Source: a virus. Taken from it: a stretch of DNA of 40,588 nucleotides. Location of the stretch: positions 1 to 40,588 of the IMG/VR virus record IMGVR_UViG_3300037193_001007, one strand, 5' to 3'. The translations under genes were made by a program, and so were the position numbers. Shown piece after piece: positions 30,335 through 39,077 of the stretch. The notes under the pieces are model-generated. The model was not told the DNA's origin and made no database searches. It saw only the letters and a program-made list of their open reading frames with translations. How positions within the stretch are numbered: position 1 is the first letter of the stretch; every line of letters begins with the position of its first letter.

Positions 30335-30888
30335 TCACCCCTTCATTTTCTCGGACGCCTCGCACTGCGCGTCGTCGTATGCGTCCAGCCAGGCCAGCAC
30401 GTAATCCTCTTGCTCAACCGTCAGCCGGGCCCATTCCCATGGGCGTATGCCGAGTAGGTGTGCCGCGTCGCCGAGTCGCCTTAGCCGACGATCGGCAGAC
30501 TCGCTTTTCCCTCGTCGTCCTCGTCGTGGGCAGTTTCGAGCTGGGCGTCAATCTGCGCCAGCGCGGCAGCCCGGGTGTCGCCGGTCGCGCTCTCTTCGAC
30601 CTGCGCGCGCATGCCGAGAAGCTCGCCCCGGGAATACTGGAGTTCCAGCTCATCCCAGGCGAAATCGACATCATCCCAGCGGAGGCCGGTATTGCTGCGC
30701 CGCATGAACATCCACAGCAGCGCACGACGACACAGCGAGTTGCCCTGAAGAACGTCGGCCGTGAACTGCGAAAAGTTCCTGTCGGTCTTGCGCTCCAGGA
30801 GTTCGCGCTCCGCCGACAGCAACTTGTTCGGCAGGTACTTGTAACGCGTCGGCTCCTCGGAACCCTCAGGCTGATAGACCAGATACAT
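30335..30888 (-). CDS. tail assembly chaperone G-T fusion (programmed -1 frameshift)
   Basis: After 128 codons of the G frame, the message slips back one base on GGGAAAA (30505-30511) and continues 56 codons in the -1 frame: SESADRRLRRLGDAAHLLGI, then RPWEWARLTVEQEDYVLAWL and DAYDDAQCEASEKMKG. The T part is well formed and abuts the tape measure start, exactly as in lambda-type G/GT. The fusion (184 aa) would help wrap the tape measure before tube assembly. Confidence 0.85.
30481..30888 (-). CDS. tail assembly chaperone G, 135 aa
   Basis: Unshifted product ending at TAA 30481-30483. Starts MYLVYQPEGSEEPTRYKYLP; the C-terminus is acidic (ETAHDEDDEGKASLPIVG). A central segment (RSNTGLRWDDVDFAWDELEL) is typical of tail chaperones. 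It works with the GT fusion on the tape measure protein. Confidence 0.85.
   Translation of the reverse strand: MYLVYQPEGSEEPTRYKYLPNKLLSAERELLERKTDRNFSQFTADVLQGNSLCRRALLWMFMRRSNTGLRWDDVDFAWDELELQYSRGELLGMRAQVEESATGDTRAAALAQIDAQLETAHDEDDEGKASLPIVG
30505..30511 (-). other. GGGAAAA slippery sequence
   Basis: In the G frame the codons are GAG GGA AAA GCG, so the heptamer fits X XXY YYZ exactly and permits a tandem slip to GGG/AAA. It is the heptamer widely used in mycobacteriophage and related tail chaperones. No strong downstream hairpin was checked. Confidence 0.85.
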
Positions 30889-30897
30889 TGCCCTCTC

Positions 30898-31401
30898 CTA
30901 TGCTCTGCTCGCGATGCGGCGGGCCATGGCCTCAACGGCCCGCGCACACGCTTTCTTGTATTCGTCGGTACGCCCCTGCATCGCGCGGTCAAACCAGTAC
31001 GGCTTACCGCGCTGGGTACGCCACGTGCCATTCCCGTACGTCTGCGTGCGCCAACCGCGCGGGTTCTGCGTACGCTTCGGCGCGTTGGGGAACCGGCGCG
31101 TCCCGTACGTCTTGTAGGCACGCACGCGGGCGCCCGTCCACGTGCCGCCCAGTTTGATTTCAGGGAGGATCTTGGCGGCGATAGCTGAGCGCAGGCCCGG
31201 TGATTCGCCCATCCCCGCTGACGCCATGGACATGATGGCTCCCCGTGCCATAGCGGCAGCGGGTTTCATGGCGTCCGCGAGGTTCTCGGCCAGCTCCCGT
31301 TTCAGCTCCTCCCCGTCTTCCTCCCGCCGGATAGCGCGAACCAACTCGGTCAGTCCGCGCACGCGGATATCCAGCGCGACGGGAGGCTCACGGCGGGCCA
31401 C
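30898..31401 (-). CDS. HK97 gp10-like / minor tail-completion protein, 167 aa
   Basis: GTG 31401 overlaps the preceding TAG (TAGTG). N-terminal VRGLTELVRAIRREEDGEEL is typical of HK97-gp10/minor capsid-like proteins, and the basic C-terminal part has YGTRRFPNAPKRTQNPRGWR. Likely at the head-tail joint or tail terminator. Its place after the two tube-type proteins is unusual. Confidence 0.65.
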   Translation of the reverse strand: MARREPPVALDIRVRGLTELVRAIRREEDGEELKRELAENLADAMKPAAAMARGAIMSMASAGMGESPGLRSAIAAKILPEIKLGGTWTGARVRAYKTYGTRRFPNAPKRTQNPRGWRTQTYGNGTWRTQRGKPYWFDRAMQGRTDEYKKACARAVEAMARRIASRA

Positions 31402-31811
31402 TAGGCCGTGGCGCGGGTGACAGCGCCGGACGTCGGATAGCTGACGCTCACGGTAGCTTCATCGCCGACGCTGCCCTGAATCGGGTTCCAGCCCTTGACC
31501 AGCACGCTGCCCGTGTACTTGGGATTCGACGCGCCCACGGCAGACTGCGTGGCGCGAACCTCGAAAGTCACGACGGTGCCGAAGATCGGCCACATGATGG
31601 AGTCGAGCGCGGAGGCAGCGACGTCCTGAAGGAACTCAAGCGAGAGTTCGCCCGACTTCAGGCCTCCGAGAAGCTCGGTCCACCCCTCGCTGCCGTAGTT
31701 GGTGACGTCCTTGTCCTCAGTTTCGAGGGACAGTTCCGCCTTTCGGGTGTAGTCGGAAAGGTCGGTTCCGTTCAGCGCGATGTACTCGGCTGTGAGCACG
31801 AACTTAGCCAT
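31401..31811 (-). CDS. tail tube-type protein (short paralogue), 136 aa
   Basis: ATG 31811, site AGGAGGACTGG. Starts MAKFVLTAEYIALNGTDLSD and shares the pattern KAELS-E-EDKD-TNY-S-G-EL-GGL-S-E-S with the 243-aa gene upstream. The C-terminus (GSVGDEATVSVSYPTSGAVT) is beta-rich as expected for tube proteins. Probably the major tail protein. Confidence 0.75.
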   Translation of the reverse strand: MAKFVLTAEYIALNGTDLSDYTRKAELSLETEDKDVTNYGSEGWTELLGGLKSGELSLEFLQDVAASALDSIMWPIFGTVVTFEVRATQSAVGASNPKYTGSVLVKGWNPIQGSVGDEATVSVSYPTSGAVTRATA

Positions 31812-31839
31812 TGGCCAGTCCTCCTAAATGTAGTAGGGC

Positions 31840-32571
31840 TCAGGCGATGCCGAGAGCCAGCACGAAGAAAAAGCCCGGGGTCGTCCCGGTAATCGTCCAG
31901 TTAGCCCGAACCCACGTGTCAGTAATCGCCGAACCATCGGTGCGGAGCACCTGACCGCCCTCGGCGGTAGCCGCGTCGAAGGTGAGCTGTGTAGTCGGCG
32001 ACGCGAAAGTGTTGTCGGCGTCCGACTCGATAGTCAGCGTGAGCGACGGCGAGGTACCAGAGGCAGAGAGCACGTGAAGCGCCGCGTACAGCCGCTGACC
32101 CGCAGCCACGGCGCCGAGTTCAACGCCCGCGCTCGTTCCGTCAGCGCTCCGCACGGTACCGGGCGGGTGCTCGATAACGCCGCGCACAAGGGGCCATGAG
32201 CCCTTGGCCGTGCCCGTCCAGGGGGCGACATCACCCACGCTGCCGCCCAGCGTGTACGACGACCGCAGGGCGCGCGTGAAGTAGGCCAGCGCGCCGACAG
32301 CCGCACCCTCAGGCGCCAGCGTCCATGGGCCTAGTCCCCCGAGCTGCGACCACGAAGCGTCGTCAACGAGCCCGGGATCTCCGGCCTCCCACTGGCCCTC
32401 AGCGGATATCTCAGACGAGGCCAGGCCGCCGATGAGTTCGACGTGCCCGCCCGACGCGTAATTGGTCGTGTCCTTGTCTTCGACTTCAGCGGACAGCTCC
32501 GCCTTATTCGAGGAGCCGGTCAGGTCTGCGCCTATGGCGAAGAGTCTGACGTTCGTCAAGATGAATGCCAT
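31840..32571 (-). CDS. tail tube-type protein (long paralogue), 243 aa
   Basis: ATG 32571 with GGAAGGGTGAGCA. Starts MAFILTNVRLFAIGADLTGS and has the same tube core motif as the short paralogue over about 60 residues, but carries an extra C-terminal beta domain (DNTFASPTTQLTFDAATAEG). May decorate or replace part of the tube. The pair presumably arose by duplication. Confidence 0.7.
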   Translation of the reverse strand: MAFILTNVRLFAIGADLTGSSNKAELSAEVEDKDTTNYASGGHVELIGGLASSEISAEGQWEAGDPGLVDDASWSQLGGLGPWTLAPEGAAVGALAYFTRALRSSYTLGGSVGDVAPWTGTAKGSWPLVRGVIEHPPGTVRSADGTSAGVELGAVAAGQRLYAALHVLSASGTSPSLTLTIESDADNTFASPTTQLTFDAATAEGGQVLRTDGSAITDTWVRANWTITGTTPGFFFVLALGIA

Positions 32572-32574
32572 TGC

Positions 32575-33018
32575 TCACCCTTCCCCGATCACTTTGATGA
32601 TCAACTCGGCGCCGACGTACTGCGAACCGTCGTGCTCGTAATACCGGTAGCCCTGCACGCGCGTGACGTGGAGGTCATGTGCCAAACCGCCTAGCGCGTA
32701 CTCACCCGGGGCGCCGCGCGCCGCTTCGATGGCTGCCTTCAGGGAACTAGCTCCCGAACCGCTCAGCAGACCGTCCAGGACGCGCTGAGACGCCCTGTCG
32801 TCCTGTCGGCCGACCAGAACCCGGCAGGTGAATTCCAGCTCGTCCAGCGCCCGCCCCATGGCCTTGTCGAACGCCTGCGTGTACTCCGCCACGAAGAAAT
32901 GCGGCTCCGTGATGGCATCAGGGACATAGCCCGAGCACGTCAGCGAGGGGAGCCCAGCGGGCAACGTCACCTCGCGGGCAGCGTCTGCTATCGCGTCGCG
33001 AATTGCGGATATCTGCAC
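32575..33018 (-). CDS. tail terminator / head-tail joining protein, 147 aa
   Basis: GTG 33018 after GAGGGGGCCCC. Sequence MQISAIRDAIADAAREVTLP, then EFTCRVLVGRQDDRASQRVL; beta strands with a C-terminal hairpin (RVQGYRYYEHDGSQYVGAEL). Resembles tail terminator or gp9/gp10-type joining proteins of HK97-like phages by position and length. Confidence 0.6.
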   Translation of the reverse strand: MQISAIRDAIADAAREVTLPAGLPSLTCSGYVPDAITEPHFFVAEYTQAFDKAMGRALDELEFTCRVLVGRQDDRASQRVLDGLLSGSGASSLKAAIEAARGAPGEYALGGLAHDLHVTRVQGYRYYEHDGSQYVGAELIIKVIGEG

Positions 33019-33027
33019 GGGGCCCCC

Positions 33028-33609
33028 TCACCCGAACCCGGGCATCTGGTAGTGCTCAATCAGCGCCCACACATCGGGGTCCCGGCGCGAGAGGCGGATC
33101 ACGCCCCATTCTGAGGAGCCCGTGACGCCCTCCGGCGAGTCCTTCCGGCGGTAAAGGCGGGCAGCCTGAATCAGCGTCGCCTGAACGATGTCATCGGGCA
33201 CGGCGGGCCAACCCCAGCGAGCAGTCACGCGCACGCGGGTAGAGGCGGAACCCCACGCGGCCGTGTCGCGCACCAGCGCGGTAATCGGGCGCCCACGGAC
33301 CAGCGCGTTATCCGGAGCCGTCTCATAGTCCGTTACGGCCGTCCACGCCGCCGCTGTGCCCGTCTCGACGACCATCCCGCTCTCGCTGCCGATGTCGTCC
33401 GTCAGAAGCCGCTCACAGGACCACGCACGCGGGGAATAGGTGCGCGCGCTCGCGCTGGCGTCGAGATAGAACCGGCGCCCACATGCTTGGTCGATACTCC
33501 GCGAAGCGGAGGTGAGCGCCTGGCTAAGGAGTGCGTCACGTGTGGTGTCCGCTGTCTCGATATTCAGCGACGCTTTCAGCGTGGCTAGTTGCGCGTACTC
33601 ATTAGCCAT
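33028..33609 (-). CDS. head-tail connector (HK97 gp6-like), 193 aa
   Basis: ATG 33609 with GAGGCGG. Starts MANEYAQLATLKASLNIETA; helical N-terminus (DALLSQALTSASRSIDQACG) then a beta insert, matching gp6-type adaptor proteins that sit below the portal. Confidence 0.75.
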   Translation of the reverse strand: MANEYAQLATLKASLNIETADTTRDALLSQALTSASRSIDQACGRRFYLDASASARTYSPRAWSCERLLTDDIGSESGMVVETGTAAAWTAVTDYETAPDNALVRGRPITALVRDTAAWGSASTRVRVTARWGWPAVPDDIVQATLIQAARLYRRKDSPEGVTGSSEWGVIRLSRRDPDVWALIEHYQMPGFG

Positions 33610-33618
33610 GCGCCCGCC

Positions 33619-33888
33619 TCACTTTCTGATGATGTTGCCCTGCGCATCGCGCGGCAGCTTCGGCCGACCACGGCGCTTAGGGGCGGGGGGCGTTGCCGTC
33701 TCCGGCTCCGGGGGCGCGGAAACCTCAGCAGCGGGAACGGCAGACGTCTCCACACGTGCGGGAACCGCCATTCCGGCGGAAACCAGCTTCTGCGCCTCAG
33801 CAGTAGGGAGATCCACAACGCCGCCCGGCGCGGGCCACGGGGCCCCATTTCGCGCGCCGGATATCTTCATGCGCATCTCGACTCGCAC
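33619..33888 (-). CDS. hypothetical head protein with basic tail, 89 aa
   Basis: GTG 33888 after TTGGAGAATATCC. Starts VRVEMRMKISGARNG (Val read as Met); Pro-rich middle (AEVSAPPEPETATPPAPK) then KRRGRPKLPRDAQGN, an AT-hook-like basic core (RGRP). Comes after the capsid gene and a terminator. Its role is unknown; possible DNA contact is inference. Confidence 0.6.
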   Translation of the reverse strand: MRVEMRMKISGARNGAPWPAPGGVVDLPTAEAQKLVSAGMAVPARVETSAVPAAEVSAPPEPETATPPAPKRRGRPKLPRDAQGNIIRK

Positions 33889-33909
33889 GGATATTCTCCA
33901 ATCCCGAAA

Positions 33910-33939
33910 CGGCGGGCAGGGAAACAACCCCGCCCGCCG
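33910..33939 (-). terminator. attenuating terminator after capsid gene
   Basis: CGGCGGGCGGGG pairs with CCCTGCCCGCCG on the minus strand, then TTTCGGG. It lies between capsid and connector genes and would give a capsid-biased message. Confidence 0.75.
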
Positions 33940-33950
33940 AATCATGTAGA

Positions 33951-35156
33951 TCAGGCGACGTCCGCGCCAACGAACGACTTAACCGCGCCGGTCAGGTCAA
34001 CCATGGTGCCGTCGGCCCGCATCAGCGCGCGGTAGGAAACCAGGTCGGTGTTGAACGCGAAGTCGTCGGAACGCTCGAAGCGAATGCCGTTGACCATGCG
34101 GACGAAATACCGGCTGAAGTCACCGAACAGAATCGACTCCGCAGCGTCGCCCGTCGCAGGCATGTTGGGATCGGTGTGGACGGGCTTGCCCAGGATCGAA
34201 TCCGGAGCACCGACCGTCAGCGACGGCTGCCACATGTAGACCCCGTTGGAGTCCTTGAGCTTACGGATGGTCGCAACGGTGGAGTCGTTCATGAGCCAGC
34301 CGCAGGCGGAGCTGTTCCGGTACGGCGCGATGACGCTGTAGAACAGGTCAATCAGGTCATCGGCGGTCGGGGTGACAGCCGCGCCGGTCACGCCAGCGGA
34401 GACGTCAAGCAGGATGCCGCGAGGCTGCGAAGATCCAGTACCGGAAACCAGGTGCGCGCCGAAAGCGTTACCCAGCGCGCGACCAGCCTGCGCGGCAAGG
34501 TAGCCCACAAGGTCAACGCCAGTGTCGGTGACAAGCTCCCGCGAAATCTGGATCAGATCACCGTACTTGTACGCACCGAGACTGGCCTGGCCGAAGGTGG
34601 GGTCGTTCTCGGGAATGGCGCCGCCCTCAGCCACAATCGCAGCGGAACCGTGCGCCGTGGTCTTGGGAATCTGAAGCGTCTCGCCACCGTCGGTGTTCAG
34701 GACGGTAACGCCCGCCCGAAGAACGGCAGAGTTCTCGGTCAGGTGCTCAACAAGGGTCCCGTAGAAATCGGTCGGGACCGTGTAGCCACCTGCTGTGGTC
34801 GTGCCCTTGACAAGGTCTCGGAAAGAGACGCCAGCGCCGGGGGTGGCGGTGTAGGAACGGGTCTCGCCAGCGAGGAACGCGCGCAGACCGTCGGCAACCG
34901 GCGCAGGGCCGGACGCCTTGGGCTCACCGCGAAGGGCGACCATGGCAGCCTCAGCCTCGCGGGCGCGCTGCTCGCCGTCGACCAGGGTCTTAATGCGCTG
35001 GTCGAGAGCGTCCAGGTCGGTGTTCAGGGACTCCCACTTGCTCTGCTCGTCGGCGGTGAAAGACCGGCTCTCATCAGCGGCAGCGTCGGCAAGCGCCTTG
35101 GTCTGTTCCCAGACATTCGCGCGCTGCTCGGTCAGCCGCTTGGCAACGTCAGACAT
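33951..35156 (-). CDS. major capsid protein (HK97 fold)
   Basis: 401 residues from ATG 35156 (site AAAGGAGACACA). N-terminal coiled coil (ESLNTDLDALDQRIKTLVDG, about 40-80) is the delta scaffold removed by the protease; then E-loop and P/A domains (TVPTDFYGTLVEHLTENSAV, GNAFGAHLVSGTGSSQPRGI). Typical HK97 size and order. Confidence 0.93.
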   Translation of the reverse strand: MSDVAKRLTEQRANVWEQTKALADAAADESRSFTADEQSKWESLNTDLDALDQRIKTLVDGEQRAREAEAAMVALRGEPKASGPAPVADGLRAFLAGETRSYTATPGAGVSFRDLVKGTTTAGGYTVPTDFYGTLVEHLTENSAVLRAGVTVLNTDGGETLQIPKTTAHGSAAIVAEGGAIPENDPTFGQASLGAYKYGDLIQISRELVTDTGVDLVGYLAAQAGRALGNAFGAHLVSGTGSSQPRGILLDVSAGVTGAAVTPTADDLIDLFYSVIAPYRNSSACGWLMNDSTVATIRKLKDSNGVYMWQPSLTVGAPDSILGKPVHTDPNMPATGDAAESILFGDFSRYFVRMVNGIRFERSDDFAFNTDLVSYRALMRADGTMVDLTGAVKSFVGADVA

Positions 35157-35171
35157 TGTGTCTCCTTTGGG

Positions 35172-35810
35172 TTATCGGTAGCGGCGAGACAGGATTTGTG
35201 CCCGTGCCGCAGCGCCCGACGTTGTGACGGGCAGATCGGTTCTCTTGAACAGGCGCCGGAGTTCCCCCCGTTGCGCCAGCGCGCGAACCTCGTTGGGGTC
35301 CGCATCCATGTGCCCGGCCAAGCTCCGCAGACCGGCAGAGGAATCCGGGTAAGCGGGGGTGTTAACCGGCGCGACGTCCACTAGGCGGACGCTGTGCAGT
35401 ACCCGCAGCGGGAGGTCGCCCGACCGGCTTTCCCATGAATCTTCAACCTTGATGAAGGCGAACGAGGACTTCCGCACGTCGCCCCTCTGGACGAGTTCGA
35501 ACACGTCCGCGCGGGCAGCGGGCATATCCACGTCGTAGCGCAGCCCCGTCTCGTCGATATCGAGCTGAAGCGTTCCGCTGTCCGACGTGCCAAGCAGCAT
35601 GTTGTCATCGTGGTTGTACCGGGCGACCACACCCGGCCACCCCTCAGCGCGCGATGCCTCGAACGCGCCGGGGTCTACCATCTCCACGAACCCGCCAAGG
35701 TCGGATGACCGGCGGTTGAATACCGACGCGTAACCGCCGATGCTGCGCCGCTCACTTTCCGCGCGCACTTCAACGGTCAGTGCTACAAAGCGCCGTTCAG
35801 TGTCACTCAC
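35172..35810 (-). CDS. HK97 prohead protease
   Basis: 212 residues from GTG 35810. Catalytic His67 in ARYNHDDNM and Ser116 in RKSSFAFI match the S78 family. Cleaves the capsid delta domain during maturation. The start overlaps the portal stop by 8 nt, so the two are translated together. Confidence 0.92.
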   Translation of the reverse strand: MSDTERRFVALTVEVRAESERRSIGGYASVFNRRSSDLGGFVEMVDPGAFEASRAEGWPGVVARYNHDDNMLLGTSDSGTLQLDIDETGLRYDVDMPAARADVFELVQRGDVRKSSFAFIKVEDSWESRSGDLPLRVLHSVRLVDVAPVNTPAYPDSSAGLRSLAGHMDADPNEVRALAQRGELRRLFKRTDLPVTTSGAAARAQILSRRYR

Positions 35811-37059
35811 TGGCGCTCCCTTCGTCAGTCTGTGTCAGCGCCGGAGCCGGGGCTGTAATCGGCGCATCGCCCCACGGCACAGGCGGGAGATCTTCAAGTG
35901 CCCTAATTTCGTTGGGGACTTTCCAGCCCCCTGTGAGGGCCAAATTGTGCGCCTGGTACCTGTCCAGCGTTGACGCGCGAATCATGGCGTCGGCGTTGAA
36001 CTTCACGAACTCGCTGCCCGGCATCAGCGCCGACAGGCGAGACTCGATAAGCACTAGCCACGAACGCAGCGTCATATTCACGAATTCGATCTGCCGCTGT
36101 TCCGGCGAACTGTAGGTGTACGAGCCGCCCGTTTCCCCGCCGACCATTTCCGGAGGAACGCCGTAGATGGCGGCAATCTGCGTGGCGTTGAGGCGCATTG
36201 TCGAAATGAATTGCGACTCCTCCGGGCTCACCTGAAGGGCCGTGAATTCCCAGTCAGCGCCATGGACGAGCGGCTTACCCGAACGAATCGACGCCATAAG
36301 GCGATCGCGAATTTCCTCGGATTCGTCGCGCGTGATGGTCTTCTGCGAATTCCGCATCACGCCGGGCGGGGCGCCGCCATTCTCGAACCATCGCAATCCG
36401 TAGCTGGACGCTGACAGCCCTACGCCGATGGTCTGGGCAAACACCCGAATAGGCGACAGTCCCGTCACGCAGCCCGGGGGAACCATCCACGCAACGTGAA
36501 AGATGAGATCGGACGGGACTTCTACCCCCTGCCAGTAGTAAACCGGCAGCGTGGGGCGTGTTTCGTCCACGAAGACATCATCGGGACTAAGCCACTCAAT
36601 TTGCGTGGGAAAGCCCAGCCGGTCACGCTCCACAATCAGGCCATAGGCATTACCGCGAAGCGCCAGCGAATACACCAGCTTGTTAATCCACTGGTACAGA
36701 TTGTCCACGGCAGCCGGGCGGAATAGCAATTGCGGAATGTACGAAACCGGCTGCCCGTCATTCCCGCTGCGCCGGTAAAGCTGAATAGGCAGCGAGGCAA
36801 TCGTATTCGCGAGAATACGCACGCAGGCCCACACGGGGACCAGCGACATGGCGGATTCCGCAGTTACCGCTGAGGTACGAGGGCCCCCAGTATTCCAGGG
36901 CAGCGAGGAAATCGCCCTAGCGGACACGCCCCTCAGCGCCCGAAAGGGGGCGGTAAGAGCGCGCACAGTACGGCTCCACGCGCTAGTGGTCGGCGCCGAC
37001 GCAGGCTCACCCGTATACCATGCGCCGTCTGGGCCAAGCGTCGGCATGTCGCCTCCCAT
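35803..37059 (-). CDS. portal protein (HK97 family)
   Basis: 418 residues if ATG 37059 (overlapping TGATG of terL) is used; a second ATG at 37047 follows GGGAGG with tight spacing and may be used instead. Motifs: AESAMSLVPVWACVRILANT (early helix), WLSPDDVFVDETRPTLPVYY, LNATQIAAIYGVPPEMVGGE. Forms the dodecameric DNA entry vertex. Confidence 0.95.
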   Translation of the reverse strand: MGGDMPTLGPDGAWYTGEPASAPTTSAWSRTVRALTAPFRALRGVSARAISSLPWNTGGPRTSAVTAESAMSLVPVWACVRILANTIASLPIQLYRRSGNDGQPVSYIPQLLFRPAAVDNLYQWINKLVYSLALRGNAYGLIVERDRLGFPTQIEWLSPDDVFVDETRPTLPVYYWQGVEVPSDLIFHVAWMVPPGCVTGLSPIRVFAQTIGVGLSASSYGLRWFENGGAPPGVMRNSQKTITRDESEEIRDRLMASIRSGKPLVHGADWEFTALQVSPEESQFISTMRLNATQIAAIYGVPPEMVGGETGGSYTYSSPEQRQIEFVNMTLRSWLVLIESRLSALMPGSEFVKFNADAMIRASTLDRYQAHNLALTGGWKVPNEIRALEDLPPVPWGDAPITAPAPALTQTDEGSASE

Positions 37060-38555
37060 CAGAGTACGGAATCCCGCACGTCATATTCGTTGTCCACGAT
37101 CAAGTGAGCGCGCGATTCGAAAGCCCAGCGCGCCAGCGTCACGGACACCAGCGGCGAGATATCCACCGTGCTGAGCCGACGGGCCCATGCGTAGGCGTCA
37201 CCCAACGGGCGCGTCTTGGCACCGCGTATGGCGTTTTCCAGTAGCTCCTGGCCGATATGCCGGATCGTGCCCTGCGTGACAGCGTCAACGAGCTGACCGC
37301 ACCCGGCTGCGACGTCCTGCGCTGTCGGTACGGCTAGGTGACCCCACGCGGGTTCGCTGTCGCTCGGGGGCTCTATGCCTCGCTTTGCGAGATCAACAAG
37401 CAGCGTGGCGGCAGGCCCCTTGGCATCAAGCCCAATGGCTACCGGCTGCCAACGCTCGTGAAGCTGCGCCAGTCGCTCAACCAGCCAATCAGTACCGGGC
37501 CTGTGGTCGATTACCTCCGCGTGACCGTGCCCATCAGCGCGCAGGCCATAGGCAGCGATGGATGCGAAATCGCGCGACGGCGTGATGTCCACAGCGAAGG
37601 CGACAGCGCCCGTGCGGCGGGAATCCCGCTCACACAACGCGGCCCACTGATCGAGATCGATAACCCCGGACTCGGACGTAGCCTTGGGCAGCCAGGCGCC
37701 GAGACGCTCAGTCATGAATCGATCGCCCAGGCCCGAGGGCTGAGCTTCGTCAGAAACAAAGTCCTCGTCTATTCGGAAACCCATAGCCGGATTGCACTGG
37801 TACCAGAGGTCAACGTCTCGCGCGGCGCGCTTCTGGTCGTCCTGGTCAGTCGGATCTAGGTCCGTGCCCCAATCGAAATGCGCAAGACGAGGAACACCCG
37901 CCTCGCCGTCGGCGCGCAGGCCGTAGACCCACGCGGCGGGATCGTCCGGCGGGGTGCCGAAGAACCACACCTGAGGATTCGGAACGGCTGCCAGCGTGGG
38001 GAGGAGCGCCGCCATTTGCGGCTGCACGATCTCCTGCGCCTCGTCAAGGATGTGCTTATGGCCCGTGAACCCACGGCCGGAGCCGCGAGAGCGCGCGATG
38101 AATCGTAGACGGCCGCCCCCAGCGGAGCGCGTCAGCTCGATGCCTTGCTCTCCGTTAGCCTGCCAGTAGCGATTTACCCGCCGGTCAAGGTCGGGCGTCT
38201 CCTGAATCAGGGTCTTGATTCGCAGGAAGCCTTCCTGCGCGGTCTTGTATTCGTGCGCGCTGTGCAGGATCAGCGGCTCGCGCGTCAGGAATAGCCAGCC
38301 CAACTCAAGAGCCTCAATAACGCCGCCCTTGCCGTTCTGACGGGGCACCCAAAGCGAGCACTTCAGTGCAGCCCATTTGCCGCGCGGAGTCTCCCCGAGT
38401 CCGTGTGTCAGTACGTATCGCTGCCACGGGTCAAGCGTGAGGCCTGCGGACTCGGCGAGATCGATGAACTCGGGTGCGGCGGACGTCGCGTACTCCGGGT
38501 ATCTAGCTACCCGTGGCGTTTGCGATCCTCGCCTGTCGGCGTGCGGTGAGTTCAT
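37059..38555 (-). CDS. terL: terminase large subunit
   Basis: 498 residues from ATG 38555, with a near-perfect site AGGAGGTGA in the end of terS. Walker A VPRQNGKG (about 70-77), Walker B HILDEAQE (Asp171-Glu172), and nuclease acidic residues in FAVDITPSRDFASI, IGLDAKGPAATLL and PLGDAYAWARR. ATP-driven packaging motor and endonuclease; Terminase_1 class. Confidence 0.96.
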   Translation of the reverse strand: MNSPHADRRGSQTPRVARYPEYATSAAPEFIDLAESAGLTLDPWQRYVLTHGLGETPRGKWAALKCSLWVPRQNGKGGVIEALELGWLFLTREPLILHSAHEYKTAQEGFLRIKTLIQETPDLDRRVNRYWQANGEQGIELTRSAGGGRLRFIARSRGSGRGFTGHKHILDEAQEIVQPQMAALLPTLAAVPNPQVWFFGTPPDDPAAWVYGLRADGEAGVPRLAHFDWGTDLDPTDQDDQKRAARDVDLWYQCNPAMGFRIDEDFVSDEAQPSGLGDRFMTERLGAWLPKATSESGVIDLDQWAALCERDSRRTGAVAFAVDITPSRDFASIAAYGLRADGHGHAEVIDHRPGTDWLVERLAQLHERWQPVAIGLDAKGPAATLLVDLAKRGIEPPSDSEPAWGHLAVPTAQDVAAGCGQLVDAVTQGTIRHIGQELLENAIRGAKTRPLGDAYAWARRLSTVDISPLVSVTLARWAFESRAHLIVDNEYDVRDSVL

Positions 38556-38745
38556 CAAGCTTGCTCACCTCCTGTCCGCCGGTCATCGCGTCCAGCTCGG
38601 TGAGCACAGCGCGTAGCTCCCGCGCGATGGCGGCAACCTGCCCCGGCTCGGCGCTACAGAGCGCTACCTCAAGCCGTTCACTAAGCGCGACCAGTGCCGC
38701 CCGCCGATCACCCCGAGTTATTCTTTCGGTGATTCCGTCACGCAT
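38503..38745 (-). CDS. terS: terminase small subunit
   Basis: 80 residues from ATG 38745, site AGGAGAATTAACC. MRDGITERITRGDRRAALVA, RELRAVLTELDAMTGGQEVS, then DELTARRQARIANATGS: the short HK97-type actinophage small terminase. Overlaps terL by 53 nt. It recognises the packaging site. Confidence 0.85.
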   Translation of the reverse strand: MRDGITERITRGDRRAALVALSERLEVALCSAEPGQVAAIARELRAVLTELDAMTGGQEVSKLDELTARRQARIANATGS

Positions 38746-38904
38746 GGTTAATTCTCCTATTAACTCTCCGTGACACTCACCGGAAGTCACATCAGGTAGT
38801 GGCGTTGCGGGTAGTAGCCGGGGGTAAAACCGCAGGTCAGAGGCCTGATCACGGCTCGTGAGGCGCGGGGAGAGAATCGGCCGCCAAGGGCGTGTGGCAG
38901 GCCG
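38746..38904. other. terminase leader region
   Basis: No gene is seen between terS and the repeat at 38905. A GCAGGTCAGAGG motif (38831-38842) is shared with the left end (229-240). A packaging site could lie here but none is identifiable. Confidence 0.4.
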
Positions 38905-38970
38905 TTGACCTGCATAAAGAAACGGAGTGTAATCAGACTCGATTCACACTGCGTTATCTATGCAGGTCAA
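38905..38970. promoter_or_regulatory. inverted TTGACCTGCATA repeat with facing promoters
   Basis: TTGACCTGCATA (38905-38916) recurs inverted at 38959-38970. Each is a -35-like box with a 17-bp spacer: plus strand leads to TGTAAT (38934-38939); minus strand leads to GTGAAT (38947-38942) and would transcribe terS. AT-rich for this genome. Interpretation as a late promoter with an overlapping operator is inference. Confidence 0.5.
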
Positions 38971-39077
38971 AGCCTTGCGTCACACTGTGTTCGTCACGAT
39001 TGGTGACGAGATTCTGTTCACGCGCTGTGATTTCGATTGGGTTCACTCTCCGTGATCCCCAGCGGGATAGCTCTGCG
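38971..39077. other. intergenic hairpin-rich segment
   Basis: Contains TCACACTG twice and CGTCACGATTGGTGACG (about 38993-39009), a short inverted repeat with a 5-base loop. No gene. Position between the HNH gene and terminase suits control or packaging signals. Confidence 0.4.
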
